Shown: positions 13,374-22,125 of the stretch, in pieces
Layout of the letters: each line of letters opens with the position of its first letter
How positions within the stretch are numbered: position 1 is the first letter of the stretch
Assembly (NCBI GenBank): GCA_964366055.1
Contig: CAYISE010000003.1
Span: 1 to 46,809, forward strand
Direction: 5' to 3'
DNA from: JBBTQX01 sp964366055
GTDB lineage: Bacteria > Patescibacteriota > Minisyncoccia > UBA6257 > GWB1-50-10
DNA length: 46,809 nucleotides
Program-made: the position numbers and the translations under genes
Notes under the pieces: model-generated
The model's input: the letters and a program-made list of their open reading frames with translations, nothing else
Databases searched by the model: none
What the model was told of the DNA's origin: nothing

Positions 13374-14912
13374 ATGCGGACGGTTCCCAAGTTATATTCC
13401 GCGGAACTGGACGGTATCAGCGCGGAACTCATTGAGGTGGAGGCCGACTTAAATGTCGGCCTTCATTCATTCAACATTGTGGGGCTGGCCGACAAAGCGC
13501 TCAACGAAGCGAAAGAAAGGGTGAACTCCGCCATAAAAAATTCCGGCATTAAACCGCCGACCAAAGAAAACCGGCGCGTCACCGTGAATCTCGCGCCAGC
13601 CGACGTGAAGAAAATTGGTTCGCGTTTTGACCTGCCGATCGCGCTCGCCTATCTCCTCGCGAGCGACCAATTGAAGGCCTTTGAAACGGGCGATAAGATA
13701 TTCATCGGCGAACTTTCTTTGGACGGCTCCTTGCGGCCGGTAGCCGGCGCTTTGAACATCGCGCTGATGGCCGAGAGAAAAAAATTCAAGGAAATTTTCC
13801 TGCCGGCCGAAAATGCCGCCGAGGTCGCAGTCCTGAACGAAGTGCGGGTGATTCCGGTTAAAAATCTGAAAGAAATTATTGAACATCTGGAGGGAATAAA
13901 AATCATCCCGCCCCGGATTAAAACCGAGATGAGCCCCGGCTACGCCGAGACCTCGGTGAGAATCGGAGAGATAAAGGGCCAGGCGGCGGCCAAACGGGCG
14001 CTCGTGATTGCCGCCAGCGGCGGACACAACCTCCTTTTCTCCGGCCCGCCGGGCACGGGGAAAACTATGCTCGCCCAGGCGATTAATTCCATCCTCCCGC
14101 CGCCCTCTTTGGAGGAGGCGATTGAGATTACGGAAATTTACAGCGCCGCCGGACTCCTTAATTCTTCCAACTCGTTCATCAACTGCCGGCCGTTTCGGGC
14201 ACCGCATCACAACGCCTCGCTCACCGCCGTCATCGGGGGCGGCTCCATCCCGAAGCCGGGTGAAATCAGTTTGGCCCATCGCGGCGTTCTTTTTTTGGAT
14301 GAAATCCCGGAGTTCCATCGGGATGTGCTGGAGGGCCTGCGGCAACCGCTTGAGGCCGGCTCCGTTTCCATCGCGCGGGCCCGAAAAGCTCTTACCTTCC
14401 CGGCCAGATTTATGCTCGTCGCCGCCATGAATCCCTGCCCCTGCGGCTACTTCGGCGACCCGGAAAAAGAGTGCCGCTGCACGGCCAACGAGGTTTTTCG
14501 ATACCACAAAAAAATGTCCGGTCCGTTGCTGGACCGGATTGATATCCAGCTGGAAGTGCCCCGCGTTTCGGTCATTGAACTTCGGGAAGAAAAAAGCGAC
14601 GCGGGTGAAAAAACCCACAAAGAAAATATAAAAATCGCTCGCCAAATCCAGCGCGAGCGCTTCAAAAAGAACGGTTTTAAAATATTCACCAACGCCGAAA
14701 TGTCCTCCCGGCAAACGGATCAGATAATAAAACTGGAAGACGACGCGGAAAAATTCCTGAAAGAAACGCTGGAGAAAAATTTCATCTCCGCCCGCGGCTA
14801 CTATCGCATCTTGAAAGTATCCCAGACCATCGCCGACTTGGATGCGACGCCGAAAATAAAAATAGAACACCTGGCGGAGGCGTTTCAATACAGATTGAAA
14901 ATGGGAGAATAA
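13374..14912 (+). CDS. comM: YifB/ComM-family Mg-chelatase-like AAA+ ATPase
   Basis: A 512-aa protein with the N-terminal ChlI-like domain, Walker A GPPGTGKT (residues 224-231), Walker B in HRGVLFLDEIPEF, the CxC segment MNPCPCGYFGD and a C-terminal helical domain ending SARGYYRILKVSQTIADLD. In naturally competent bacteria ComM is a hexameric helicase that extends branch migration during integration of transformed DNA. Together with pilB and the secretion operon this suggests DNA uptake or exchange, which is inference. It converges with the M23 gene, leaving 8 nt. Confidence 0.92.
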   Translation: MRTVPKLYSAELDGISAELIEVEADLNVGLHSFNIVGLADKALNEAKERVNSAIKNSGIKPPTKENRRVTVNLAPADVKKIGSRFDLPIALAYLLASDQLKAFETGDKIFIGELSLDGSLRPVAGALNIALMAERKKFKEIFLPAENAAEVAVLNEVRVIPVKNLKEIIEHLEGIKIIPPRIKTEMSPGYAETSVRIGEIKGQAAAKRALVIAASGGHNLLFSGPPGTGKTMLAQAINSILPPPSLEEAIEITEIYSAAGLLNSSNSFINCRPFRAPHHNASLTAVIGGGSIPKPGEISLAHRGVLFLDEIPEFHRDVLEGLRQPLEAGSVSIARARKALTFPARFMLVAAMNPCPCGYFGDPEKECRCTANEVFRYHKKMSGPLLDRIDIQLEVPRVSVIELREEKSDAGEKTHKENIKIARQIQRERFKKNGFKIFTNAEMSSRQTDQIIKLEDDAEKFLKETLEKNFISARGYYRILKVSQTIADLDATPKIKIEHLAEAFQYRLKMGE

Positions 14913-14920
14913 GTCGGTGG

Positions 14921-15613
14921 CTACTTGCTCACCGCGAACGGGTTTTTCGCGCCGTAGACCTCAAAATGAAGATGGCAGCCGGTCGGTCCGTGAGTATTTC
15001 CCGTGCTTCCCATTACGCCGATTTCTCCACCGCGATTCACATAATCGCCAACCCTGACAATGGCCTTATCCAAATGAGCGTAACGGGTCTTCGTGCCGTT
15101 CGGATGTTCCAAAAGAACAAATATCCCGTAGCCATCATTCCAACCGCTTGAACCGTCGCCGAAATTCTCATCCGCCACCACCAGTCCTTCCGCCGCCGCG
15201 TGAACCGAGGCGCCGCATTGATTGGCAATATCCACCGCGTTGTAATTGTGAAGTTCTCCCCAATTCCAGCCGATAGCCGGCAAAGCGAAATAGTTCTTCA
15301 GGTCGGGCAGGTTCGCGCCCGCGGAAGGGAGTTGAACCCGGGAAGCCAAATCGGTTTTGACGTTGCCCTTCTTTTCTTTGTATTTAAAATTGCTTAGGGG
15401 ATCGGAGGCGCCTGCGATGGCGCTGTTTTCTATAAAAAAGTTCCCGCCGTTGCCGCCCGAATTGCCGTTTCCCGGATAAACAACATCTCCCCGAAAGGAG
15501 GATTGTTCTGCCTCCGATTTTCCGACGGGGCCGCCCGAGTTCCAAATAATCGGCTTGGCATAGACCTCAATTCTTTGCCAAGACCAAAAACCCAGCGCGT
15601 TGAAGCCGAGCAA
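14921..15613 (-). CDS. M23/LytM-family peptidase, membrane-anchored
   Basis: The C-terminal domain has the M23 signatures VDIANQCGASVHAAAEGLV, GYGIFVLLEHPNG, YAHL and GCHLHFEVYG. The usual HxGxD appears as YNAVD with a His three residues earlier (LHNYNAVD), so the first zinc ligand may be shifted. It probably cleaves peptidoglycan cross-bridges, or is an inactive LytM regulator. The TTG at 15613 is the first conventional start but cuts a membrane helix in half. The frame stays open upstream without ATG, GTG or TTG to an ATT at 15691, giving SFWSLLFVIALLGFNAL as a complete helix. A TATAAT (minus strand, about 15706) lies just before it. Confidence 0.8.
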   Translation of the reverse strand: MLGFNALGFWSWQRIEVYAKPIIWNSGGPVGKSEAEQSSFRGDVVYPGNGNSGGNGGNFFIENSAIAGASDPLSNFKYKEKKGNVKTDLASRVQLPSAGANLPDLKNYFALPAIGWNWGELHNYNAVDIANQCGASVHAAAEGLVVADENFGDGSSGWNDGYGIFVLLEHPNGTKTRYAHLDKAIVRVGDYVNRGGEIGVMGSTGNTHGPTGCHLHFEVYGAKNPFAVSK

Positions 15614-15846
15614 CGCGATGACAAAAAGGAGCGACCAGAAACTGGTCGTCTGAAATGCCCTCTTAAAAAGGGGCTTTATTTGGACTAGAATCGTACTGAT
15701 GGATTCATTATACCAAAAATCCGACGCATTTCAATATCTTGTGCCAACGAAGTATGCCAGCAATATACCATGCGCTAGAACAGCGTCTCTGATTTCGCCC
15801 GAAAACACTTCCTCTTTTTGAGGGATGAGAGGGCGGAGCAAGGGGG

Positions 15847-16674
15847 GTGCAAATAAAAAAGATGACTACCAGAAAAAGTTTAGGTCAGAATTTTTTGACC
15901 AATAAAAATAAAATAAGGGAGATTGTGGCGGCGCTCGGACTTGAGGGGAACGAGACGGTGATAGAAATTGGGCCGGGACACGGGGAACTGACGAGAGAGC
16001 TAATTAAGACGCCTCTTGCGCGATTCATAGCAATAGAGAAAGATCCCGCGTTGGCGGTCTCACTCAAGAGAAATTTCCAATTATCAATTTCCAATTTCCA
16101 AACTCCAAAAATTGAAATAATGGAGGGTGATGCTTTAAAAATACTTCCCTCGTTGATTGAAAATTGTAAATTGAAAATTGAAAATTACAAGGTAGTTGGC
16201 AATATCCCTTTCTATATCACGGGATTTCTCTTAAGAGTATTGAGCGAGCTAGAACCAAAACCTGAGAGAATCGTTTTAACGGTCCAAAAGGAGGTGGCGG
16301 CGAGAATCGCCGCCCGGCCGCCCAAGATGAACCTGCTCGCCGCGAGCGTTCAGTTCTGGGCCGAACCGGAGATAACGGGAATTATTCCCAAAAGCGATTT
16401 TTCGCCCCAACCTAAGGTGGATTCGGCGATTTTAAAAATCACCCCGAAGAAAACGGGCGCGAAACCGGAAAATTATTATCCCCTCATTAAAACGCTTTTC
16501 AAACAGCCGCGCAAAACGATTCTCAATAATCTTCTCGCGGGATACGCCATACCAAAGGAAAAATTGATAAAAATCCTTGAATTAGCGAATATCAACCCAA
16601 ACGACAGACCTCAAAATCTTGGCTTAAATAACTTTTTTAATTTTCTCCATCGCCTAGAAACCGGTTCCGACTAA
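15847..16674 (+). CDS. rsmA: 16S rRNA dimethyladenosine transferase RsmA/KsgA
   Basis: A 275-aa methyltransferase that dimethylates two adjacent adenines near the 3' end of 16S rRNA. KSLGQNFLTN at the N-terminus, the SAM loop VIEIGPGHGELT and the catalytic NIPFYIT are diagnostic. The GTG at 15847 has GGAG 8 nt upstream; ATG at 15862 is the alternative. Two AT-rich repeat stretches (16072-16113 and 16158-16192) add low-complexity residues (LSISNFQ, ENCKLKIEN) around the GDAL motif without breaking the frame. Confidence 0.95.
   Translation: MQIKKMTTRKSLGQNFLTNKNKIREIVAALGLEGNETVIEIGPGHGELTRELIKTPLARFIAIEKDPALAVSLKRNFQLSISNFQTPKIEIMEGDALKILPSLIENCKLKIENYKVVGNIPFYITGFLLRVLSELEPKPERIVLTVQKEVAARIAARPPKMNLLAASVQFWAEPEITGIIPKSDFSPQPKVDSAILKITPKKTGAKPENYYPLIKTLFKQPRKTILNNLLAGYAIPKEKLIKILELANINPNDRPQNLGLNNFFNFLHRLETGSD
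16072..16192. repeat. Two short-repeat insertions inside rsmA
   Basis: 16072-16113 has repeated TTTCCAA/ATTTCCAA units, and 16158-16192 has repeated AAATTGAA units. Both encode Asn/Lys/Ile-rich loops on either side of the conserved GDALKILPSL. The style matches the valS insertion. Confidence 0.65.
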
Positions 16675-16678
16675 TAAC

Positions 16679-16711
16679 TCACTTCAATTGATTGAAGTGA
16701 TTTGATATAAT
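16679..16711 (+). promoter_or_regulatory. trpR-2 promoter with adjacent operator palindrome
   Basis: A 22-bp dyad (arm TCACTTCAAT, 2-nt centre) at 16679-16700 lies 2 nt upstream of the extended -10 TGATATAAT (16703-16711). The arrangement equals that of trpR-1 to the nucleotide, but the palindrome sequence is different. Confidence 0.78.
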
Positions 16712-16726
16712 AAAAACGATTTATAT

Positions 16727-17104
16727 ATGGTTCGGGTCAATAAAAAATATTTGGGAGAAGAACTGCGGAACGCGGCTTGGCGGCATTTTTTGGAAGTGGT
16801 AAAAAGTTCCGAATCGGAGAAGACCCTGGTGGAAAACCTGCACAAGTTTTTGACCGATGCCGAAACAATAATGGTTGAAAAACGGCTTACGATTCCGATT
16901 CTTCTAGAACGCGGCTTAAGTTATGCGGCGATCGGCAAAACGATAGATGTCAGCCCAGGCACGATCAGTTTCGTAAAACACAATCTCGTGAGAAAACCAG
17001 TAGTGCGCCGCAAATACAGCTCAAGCATGACCCGCAAACCCAAAGAGAAACCGTTTTTTATTCCGTCGCGCGCGGAACACGGTCGGCGATTTCATCGGAT
17101 ATAA
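16727..17104 (+). CDS. TrpR/YerC-family transcriptional regulator, copy 2
   Basis: A 125-aa paralogue of the 816-1199 protein, alignable from the first residue (VRVNKK) to the HTH at 65-87. Shared are LERG, IG, DV, TISFVKHNL and a basic tail. The recognition-helix start differs (residues 76-78 SPG against TRV), as does the operator it presumably reads. Its promoter carries the palindrome just upstream, and a second copy of the palindrome core lies 53 nt after the stop, so the gene is bracketed by its own sites. The next gene downstream is the first of the secretion operon, a possible target. Ligand unknown. Confidence 0.85.
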   Translation: MVRVNKKYLGEELRNAAWRHFLEVVKSSESEKTLVENLHKFLTDAETIMVEKRLTIPILLERGLSYAAIGKTIDVSPGTISFVKHNLVRKPVVRRKYSSSMTRKPKEKPFFIPSRAEHGRRFHRI

Positions 17105-17156
17105 ACATAAAAACGGGGATATTAATAAAACACCGGTAATGCTGGCGTTACAAGCC

Positions 17157-17182
17157 GGGCACTTCAGTTGATTGAAGTGCCC
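17157..17182. promoter_or_regulatory. Distal palindrome of the trpR-2 cassette
   Basis: The arm GGGCACTTCA (17157-17166) and its complement (17173-17182) flank GTTGAT. Its 20-bp core differs from the upstream operator (16680-16699) at one position. Centres are 480 bp apart. It lies about 100 bp upstream of the putative -10 of the secretion operon. The rest of the 224-nt gap 17105-17328 shows nothing else clear. Confidence 0.72.
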
Positions 17183-17284
17183 AGAATTAAAATGATTCCG
17201 ACAAAACTGCTTTTGTTCGCTCTAAAATTCTCATTTTCCATTCCTATTAGAATCACCAAATCATGCGATCGGCTTTAAATGTTG

Positions 17285-17290
17285 TATACT
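17285..17290 (+). promoter_or_regulatory. Putative -10 of the secretion operon
   Basis: TATACT in the context TGTTGTATACT, the same context as the nusA -10. No good -35 was found. The leader would be about 30 nt with AAAAGGG upstream of the ATG. Confidence 0.45.
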
Positions 17291-17328
17291 GATGTTATGC
17301 CCCGCAATAAAAGGGTGTGTTTGCTTGT

Positions 17329-18123
17329 ATGAAAAAACGGAGAATAATTTCCGCCGCCGTTGTATTAAGCGGGCTGGCTCTTTTTTTGGTGATAATCAAC
17401 TGGCCCGATAAAAACGCTCAAAAATCGGCGGCGGGGAGCGTTTCAAACCGAGCCGGCGATGCCTCGGGGCTGGAATTTCAAGTCAACCGAGACCGCAATT
17501 TGGTAACGAACCCGGCCGCCGCGGAGAAAAAAGCGGCCAGCTCCGATAATTTAACCGACCGGCTGGCCCAAAATTTGTCGCAAAACATTCTTCAGATGAA
17601 CAACAGCTTCAATTCGGGACAGGGCACCTCAACCGTGAAACTCCCCTCGCCGGATTCCTTGACCAGCATGATTGGACAATCTATAGGCGGGCAAAGTATT
17701 CAGTTTCCGACCTTCAGTGAAAAGGATATTCGGCTCAATCCCGATAATTCCACTGACGCCCAACTCGCCTATATCAAGACGCTGGGAGAAATAACTAAAA
17801 AGAACTTCGCCGGTTTTAACACACCCGTTCTGACCATCCTGAATAATTTTTTTGAGCAGAATAATTCCGAGGCGCTCGCCAAGTATGTGGCTATCGCGGG
17901 AAATCAAATTAATGACCTTCTCGCGCTTAAGGTGCCGACCCAACTTTCCGCCTGGCACCTCCAAAATCTGAATCTGTGGGAAAAGAAATTAGCGGTCTAC
18001 AAAGCCATTCTGGATTTGAACGCCGACCCGCTCAAGGCCGCCTTGGCGATTCAGGAAGTTAACGGCATCGGACAGGAAAACGAGAGTATTCAAAAAGTGT
18101 TAAATGATTTCGCGAAGAAATGA
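17329..18123 (+). CDS. Membrane-anchored protein, first gene of the T4SS operon
   Basis: A 264-aa protein that I cannot assign to a family. One N-terminal hydrophobic helix (IISAAVVLSGLALFLVIINW) acts as signal or anchor. A Ser/Asn/Gln-rich linker and a helical extracytoplasmic C-terminal half (about 120-264) follow, with no cysteines in that half. ATG 17329 is preferred to an in-frame GTG at 17317 that leaves no space for the ribosome site. It overlaps the next gene by ATGA. Position suggests a structural or accessory role in the secretion system. Confidence 0.7.
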   Translation: MKKRRIISAAVVLSGLALFLVIINWPDKNAQKSAAGSVSNRAGDASGLEFQVNRDRNLVTNPAAAEKKAASSDNLTDRLAQNLSQNILQMNNSFNSGQGTSTVKLPSPDSLTSMIGQSIGGQSIQFPTFSEKDIRLNPDNSTDAQLAYIKTLGEITKKNFAGFNTPVLTILNNFFEQNNSEALAKYVAIAGNQINDLLALKVPTQLSAWHLQNLNLWEKKLAVYKAILDLNADPLKAALAIQEVNGIGQENESIQKVLNDFAKK

Positions 18124-19664
18124 TAAATACAAATCAAAAATTTATCAGAGCGGTTTTCGCGGGCGCGCTCGCAGTGATTATGATTATTCAAATCTACCCC
18201 ACCACAACCGCATACGCCGGCATACCTTTTTCTCCTGTTGATGTTGTCACCGACCCTGTCCACACGGCATTAACTGCGGGTGGTTGGGTAGCGGAGGCCG
18301 GTCGTTTCATTTGGGACAAGATTTTAAGTGTGGCGCTCCAGGCCCTGAAAAAACGGCTTTTGGACACCATGACCGACCAGATAGTGGGGTGGATCAACGG
18401 GGGCGGGAAACCCAAGTTCACTACCGATTTTGGGAGCGTATTCACGGATGCCGCCGACGCGGCGGTCGGCGATGTCCTTCAGCAATATGCCAGCACGAAA
18501 GCCCTCTGCCAGCCCTTCGCTTTTAACATTCAGCTCCAGCTTCAAAAACCAGCGCCGCTCTCCCAGCAAGTGACTTGCTCCCTGACCAGCGTGATAAGCA
18601 ATTTTAAGGCCTACCGCGATAATTTTGAAAATGGCGGCTGGCTCGGCTATCAGGAACTTTTGAAACCCCAGAACAACCAATGGGGCGCGGAGATTATCAC
18701 CCAGGACGAGATATTAAACCGCACCGCCCGGAAAACCAGCGAAAATGTTCTCCGACAACAGATAAATGTCGGCTTTAACAGCGAGGAATGTACGGGCGGA
18801 TGGGATGTATTTGATAAAAGAACAAGAGCTCCATTTAAAGCGGCTAATGGCGAACTGGGTTATAGGCATCAGCCCCCCGATCCTGACCATTCCCGTGCCC
18901 CGAACGACCCGCCACCCACACCGGATCCAACCAATCCAAATCTTGAATACGTATGCGCTAAGGCCACAGTTACTACGCCGGGCGGACTTCTTGCCGAAGG
19001 TTTAAAAAAATCCACTTATAAAGAATTTGATCTGGTCATCAATTCAACGGACTTAACTAATTCTCTCGCGATTATCGCCGACGCGGCCTTCAATAGACTT
19101 ATCAGCGCGGGTGTTAAGGGGCTTAAGGATATATTCAACCCAGCCAACCCGCCAACCACCGTGCCGCAAGACCTAAGGGACGCGGACAGGAGCTATCGGG
19201 ATACCCAAAGTCAGATTACCCGCGACACCTATCTCTCCCAATTAAACCCCGCCAAGGAGGCCGCCCGCTCGGCCCAATCCACGCTTACTCTCGCTTCCGA
19301 AACCAATCAAACCGTGATTGACACGGCTAATGAACTGCTGACTTGCAACGCTAATCCGACCGACCTCACATTCGCTCAAAACGCGATAAGTGTGGCGAAT
19401 TCAACCGAACAAACCATAATCAAAAAGTCCGAGGAGGTTGAATCGGCTATTACGACTCTGGACAACTTCATTTCAAGCGTGGGACGTTGCGCGGACATTA
19501 GCTGTCTCTCACAGATAAATCAGCAGAATATGAATAAAGCCATCAGCGCCGCGACCGGTTTGAACATTGAGGCGAATAACCTTCTTCTTGGCGCTCAAAA
19601 CACCCTGACCGAAATTCAAAAACGCAAGATGAGCAACAATTGCCCCGTTTCAAACACGCCGTAA
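18120..19664 (+). CDS. Secreted T4SS-operon protein of unknown function
   Basis: A 514-aa protein with a clear signal peptide (AVFAGALAVIMIIQIYPTTTAYA, cleavage after AYA near residue 34). The mature part has several isolated cysteines (for example ALCQPF, VTCSL, EECTGGW, YVCAK, LLTCNAN, GRCADISC), suggesting disulfides, and an Ala/Thr/Asn-rich helical C-terminal third. I do not recognise the family. Its place directly before the VirB6-like gene resembles VirB5-like positions, but there is no sequence support. Its TAA stop overlaps the next ATG by one base. Confidence 0.72.
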   Translation: MINTNQKFIRAVFAGALAVIMIIQIYPTTTAYAGIPFSPVDVVTDPVHTALTAGGWVAEAGRFIWDKILSVALQALKKRLLDTMTDQIVGWINGGGKPKFTTDFGSVFTDAADAAVGDVLQQYASTKALCQPFAFNIQLQLQKPAPLSQQVTCSLTSVISNFKAYRDNFENGGWLGYQELLKPQNNQWGAEIITQDEILNRTARKTSENVLRQQINVGFNSEECTGGWDVFDKRTRAPFKAANGELGYRHQPPDPDHSRAPNDPPPTPDPTNPNLEYVCAKATVTTPGGLLAEGLKKSTYKEFDLVINSTDLTNSLAIIADAAFNRLISAGVKGLKDIFNPANPPTTVPQDLRDADRSYRDTQSQITRDTYLSQLNPAKEAARSAQSTLTLASETNQTVIDTANELLTCNANPTDLTFAQNAISVANSTEQTIIKKSEEVESAITTLDNFISSVGRCADISCLSQINQQNMNKAISAATGLNIEANNLLLGAQNTLTEIQKRKMSNNCPVSNTP

Positions 19665-21172
19665 TGGAAAAAATAATCCGAAATAAAAAGTTCATTCTGT
19701 TAATTATCTCGGGGGGCTTGCTCGGGCTCGTTCTCTTTCTCATTCCTCATTCCGCCGAAGCCGGCCTTTTCAGCATAGACGGCATTGCCGCGAGCGTGGT
19801 CACTTTCGCTTTCAAGATAATCGCCTCTATTTTTAATTTCATTTTCGGTTTTTTCTTTATGCTGGCGGGATGGCTGGTCACCATCGCCTTAACGTTAAAC
19901 AGTCAGATTCTCATGGATTCAAACGCGCTGGTGAAAATCGGCTGGACCATCACTCGCGACGTGGCTAACTTGGGCTTCGTCCTGATTATGATTATTATGG
20001 CGGTCGCGACCATCGTCCGTTATGGAAAATACAGCGTTCAGAAGCTGCTTCCACTTTTAATCGGCGCCGCCATTCTGGTCAATTTCAGTTTAACCATCGC
20101 CGGCGTTCTGATAAAATTCTCCGATATCGTTTCCGCCACATTTACGGAAAAACTGAATGCCGGCAACATCACCGACGCCCTGGCCGGCGCCTTCAGCCCC
20201 CAGCGTCTGCTTCTGAAGGACACGGAGAATTTGTCGCCGCCCGACCCCGCCGAGCAGGGCGGCAGCTTCGGCGGTTTTTCCTCCGCGGTTCTGGTCAGCA
20301 TCTCCGGACTTGTTTTTAACGTTGTCTTTTTAGCCATAGCCACTTTTTCAATGGCTGCGGTCGCGCTGATGCTTCTCTATCGGTATATAGCTCTGTCAAT
20401 CCTGCTGATTCTCGCGCCGCTCGCGTGGCTTTTCTGGGTCTTCCCGGATTTGCAAAATCTTTTCCACGATTGGTGGGGAAAGTTCATAAAATGGACCTTC
20501 TTTTTGCCGGCCACCACCTTCTTCCTTTATTTGGCCGTGCAGGCGGCCAGCGCGCTGAAAGACAGTAAAATGTTTCTGGGGAGTATTTTTACCACCAGCG
20601 GTTTAGCTGAAGTTATGGCGCAAGGCGCGCAGATGATAGTCCTGACCGGCTTGCTTTTGGGCGGGCTCATCGCGGCCCAAAAAATTGGTGTCGCGGGAGC
20701 GGCGGGGGCGATGAAGCTGGCGGAGAAAGCCGGTCGGGGGGCCAGAAAGGGATTAGGCACTTACGCTCAAAACAAATCAGCGAGAGCAACGGCGGTATTA
20801 TTAAATACTCCTCCTCTTAGAGCGGCAAGATTGGGAGTAATAAGAGCTGGCCGTAAACTTAAGGGTGTGGGTGCCACATCTGGACCAATAGCCAAATTTT
20901 TCTCCAGACCGCTAAGGAGCGCCGGGAGAGGACTTGAGGGAACCGGAGGAAAGGTGAGTGGTTTTGCAAGTAAAAAAAGGCAACCCGCCAGTCTTTTTGG
21001 TTCGGTGTTAAAGGGCGTCTATTCATCAGTATCCGGGAAAAGACAATGGCAATGCGGCACATGCGGTACCGTTGTGGGCCCGAGTAAAAACCCTCCGTCA
21101 AAGTGTCCAAATCATACGTGTCAAACTAACGTAGCGGGGTCCGGCGTTAATCTTTCATGGAGGACTCTTTAA
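19664..21172 (+). CDS. VirB6/TrbL-like polytopic protein with C-terminal zinc ribbon
   Basis: A 502-aa inner-membrane protein. A signal-like helix and about six further helices spread over residues 1-350 (for example FAFKIIASIFNFIFGFFFML, LGFVLIMIIMAVATIV, LSILLILAPLAWLFWVF). Then comes a Gly/Lys/Arg-rich cytoplasmic stretch. It ends in a zinc ribbon with C464, C467, C481, H484 and C486. The membrane half and operon position fit the VirB6/TrbL channel component of type IV secretion systems. The ribbon is not part of usual VirB6. The ATG at 19664 is chosen since the upstream frame lies in the previous gene. Confidence 0.78.
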   Translation: MEKIIRNKKFILLIISGGLLGLVLFLIPHSAEAGLFSIDGIAASVVTFAFKIIASIFNFIFGFFFMLAGWLVTIALTLNSQILMDSNALVKIGWTITRDVANLGFVLIMIIMAVATIVRYGKYSVQKLLPLLIGAAILVNFSLTIAGVLIKFSDIVSATFTEKLNAGNITDALAGAFSPQRLLLKDTENLSPPDPAEQGGSFGGFSSAVLVSISGLVFNVVFLAIATFSMAAVALMLLYRYIALSILLILAPLAWLFWVFPDLQNLFHDWWGKFIKWTFFLPATTFFLYLAVQAASALKDSKMFLGSIFTTSGLAEVMAQGAQMIVLTGLLLGGLIAAQKIGVAGAAGAMKLAEKAGRGARKGLGTYAQNKSARATAVLLNTPPLRAARLGVIRAGRKLKGVGATSGPIAKFFSRPLRSAGRGLEGTGGKVSGFASKKRQPASLFGSVLKGVYSSVSGKRQWQCGTCGTVVGPSKNPPSKCPNHTCQTNVAGSGVNLSWRTL

Positions 21173-21192
21173 GTGTTTAAAAATAAATCATT

Positions 21193-22125
21193 ATGATTGT
21201 GATAAAAAACGAACAACAGGTAATTGGGGCTTATGAAAAATTACCGCCCAAAATTCAAGAAGCCATTGATGCAATTTCGAACCTTGAGATAATTCAAAAA
21301 ATATCAAGGAAATACAAATTAAGCGGGGACGACGGGGAAACTCTTGAGATGTTCACCGGATTTACTCTTTTGGGTTTTATCCGCCCCAAGAATCTCTTGG
21401 ATGAGGTGGCGCCAATTCTTGAGGTTAAAGAACAAACCTTAGTTGAAATATTAAAAGAAATAAATCGAGAAATATTTTTGCCCCTCCACGATGATTTCCA
21501 AGTTCTCTACCAATCTCAAACATCGTCTTGGGAAACTAACGAGGAAGAACAAGAAACTAATCTTAGAATAAAGATTTTCGAGGGGGGGAGGAATGAAAAA
21601 AAATCATCCACCGAAACAAAAGTGATAGAAATAAATGAGTTGGGGTTGGGAAAAGAAGAACGCGGAGAAGAAAAATCAGTTCCAATCAGTTCCAACGCCC
21701 CCTTCATCCTTCACGAGGAAAAGAGCGCGGGGACCGTGGCGGGGGGAAGAAAATCAATTTTGAAAAGTATTGCCATCCCGCTCGGCTTCTTCAAATCAAA
21801 AAACCAATTATCATCTCAACCGGCTAAACCAATAAGAGTGGAGATTGAAATACCTAAAAGCGAGAAGCGGGTGGTAAATTACAGCGAGTTAAGAAGCTCG
21901 CTCTCGCCCTTTGAGAATCAGGATTTTATCAATATTGGGAGTATCAATGAACAAAAAACTTCCGCAATCATTCCAGAAATTCCTAAACCCGTGGAACCGG
22001 CGCCCGCGCCTAAAATTCCGGAAAAACCGGCGGCGCCGGAGGAAAAATCGGAAATCCTGGGCACGATTAAAAAACCCGAACCGAAAATAGAAGGAAACAC
22101 GATAGATTTAAGTCCCATAAAATGA
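21193..22125 (+). CDS. Cytoplasmic T4SS-operon protein, unknown
   Basis: A 310-aa protein without signal or membrane helix. The N-terminal 100 residues look like a compact helical domain (IQEAIDAISNLEIIQKISRKY, LDEVAPILEVKEQTLVEIL). The remainder is charged, and the last 70 residues are Pro/Lys/Glu-rich (KPVEPAPAPKIPEKPAAPEE) and likely disordered. No known domain is evident to me. It sits between the VirB6-like and PrgI genes and overlaps the latter by ATGA. A scaffold or regulator for assembly is a guess. Confidence 0.7.
   Translation: MIVIKNEQQVIGAYEKLPPKIQEAIDAISNLEIIQKISRKYKLSGDDGETLEMFTGFTLLGFIRPKNLLDEVAPILEVKEQTLVEILKEINREIFLPLHDDFQVLYQSQTSSWETNEEEQETNLRIKIFEGGRNEKKSSTETKVIEINELGLGKEERGEEKSVPISSNAPFILHEEKSAGTVAGGRKSILKSIAIPLGFFKSKNQLSSQPAKPIRVEIEIPKSEKRVVNYSELRSSLSPFENQDFINIGSINEQKTSAIIPEIPKPVEPAPAPKIPEKPAAPEEKSEILGTIKKPEPKIEGNTIDLSPIK

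Noticed and set aside
13467..14888. 473-codon minus-strand open frame opposite comM
   Set aside because: It is a shadow of a GC-rich gene: the comM protein has clear motifs, and the antisense translation is Phe/Arg/His-rich without domains.
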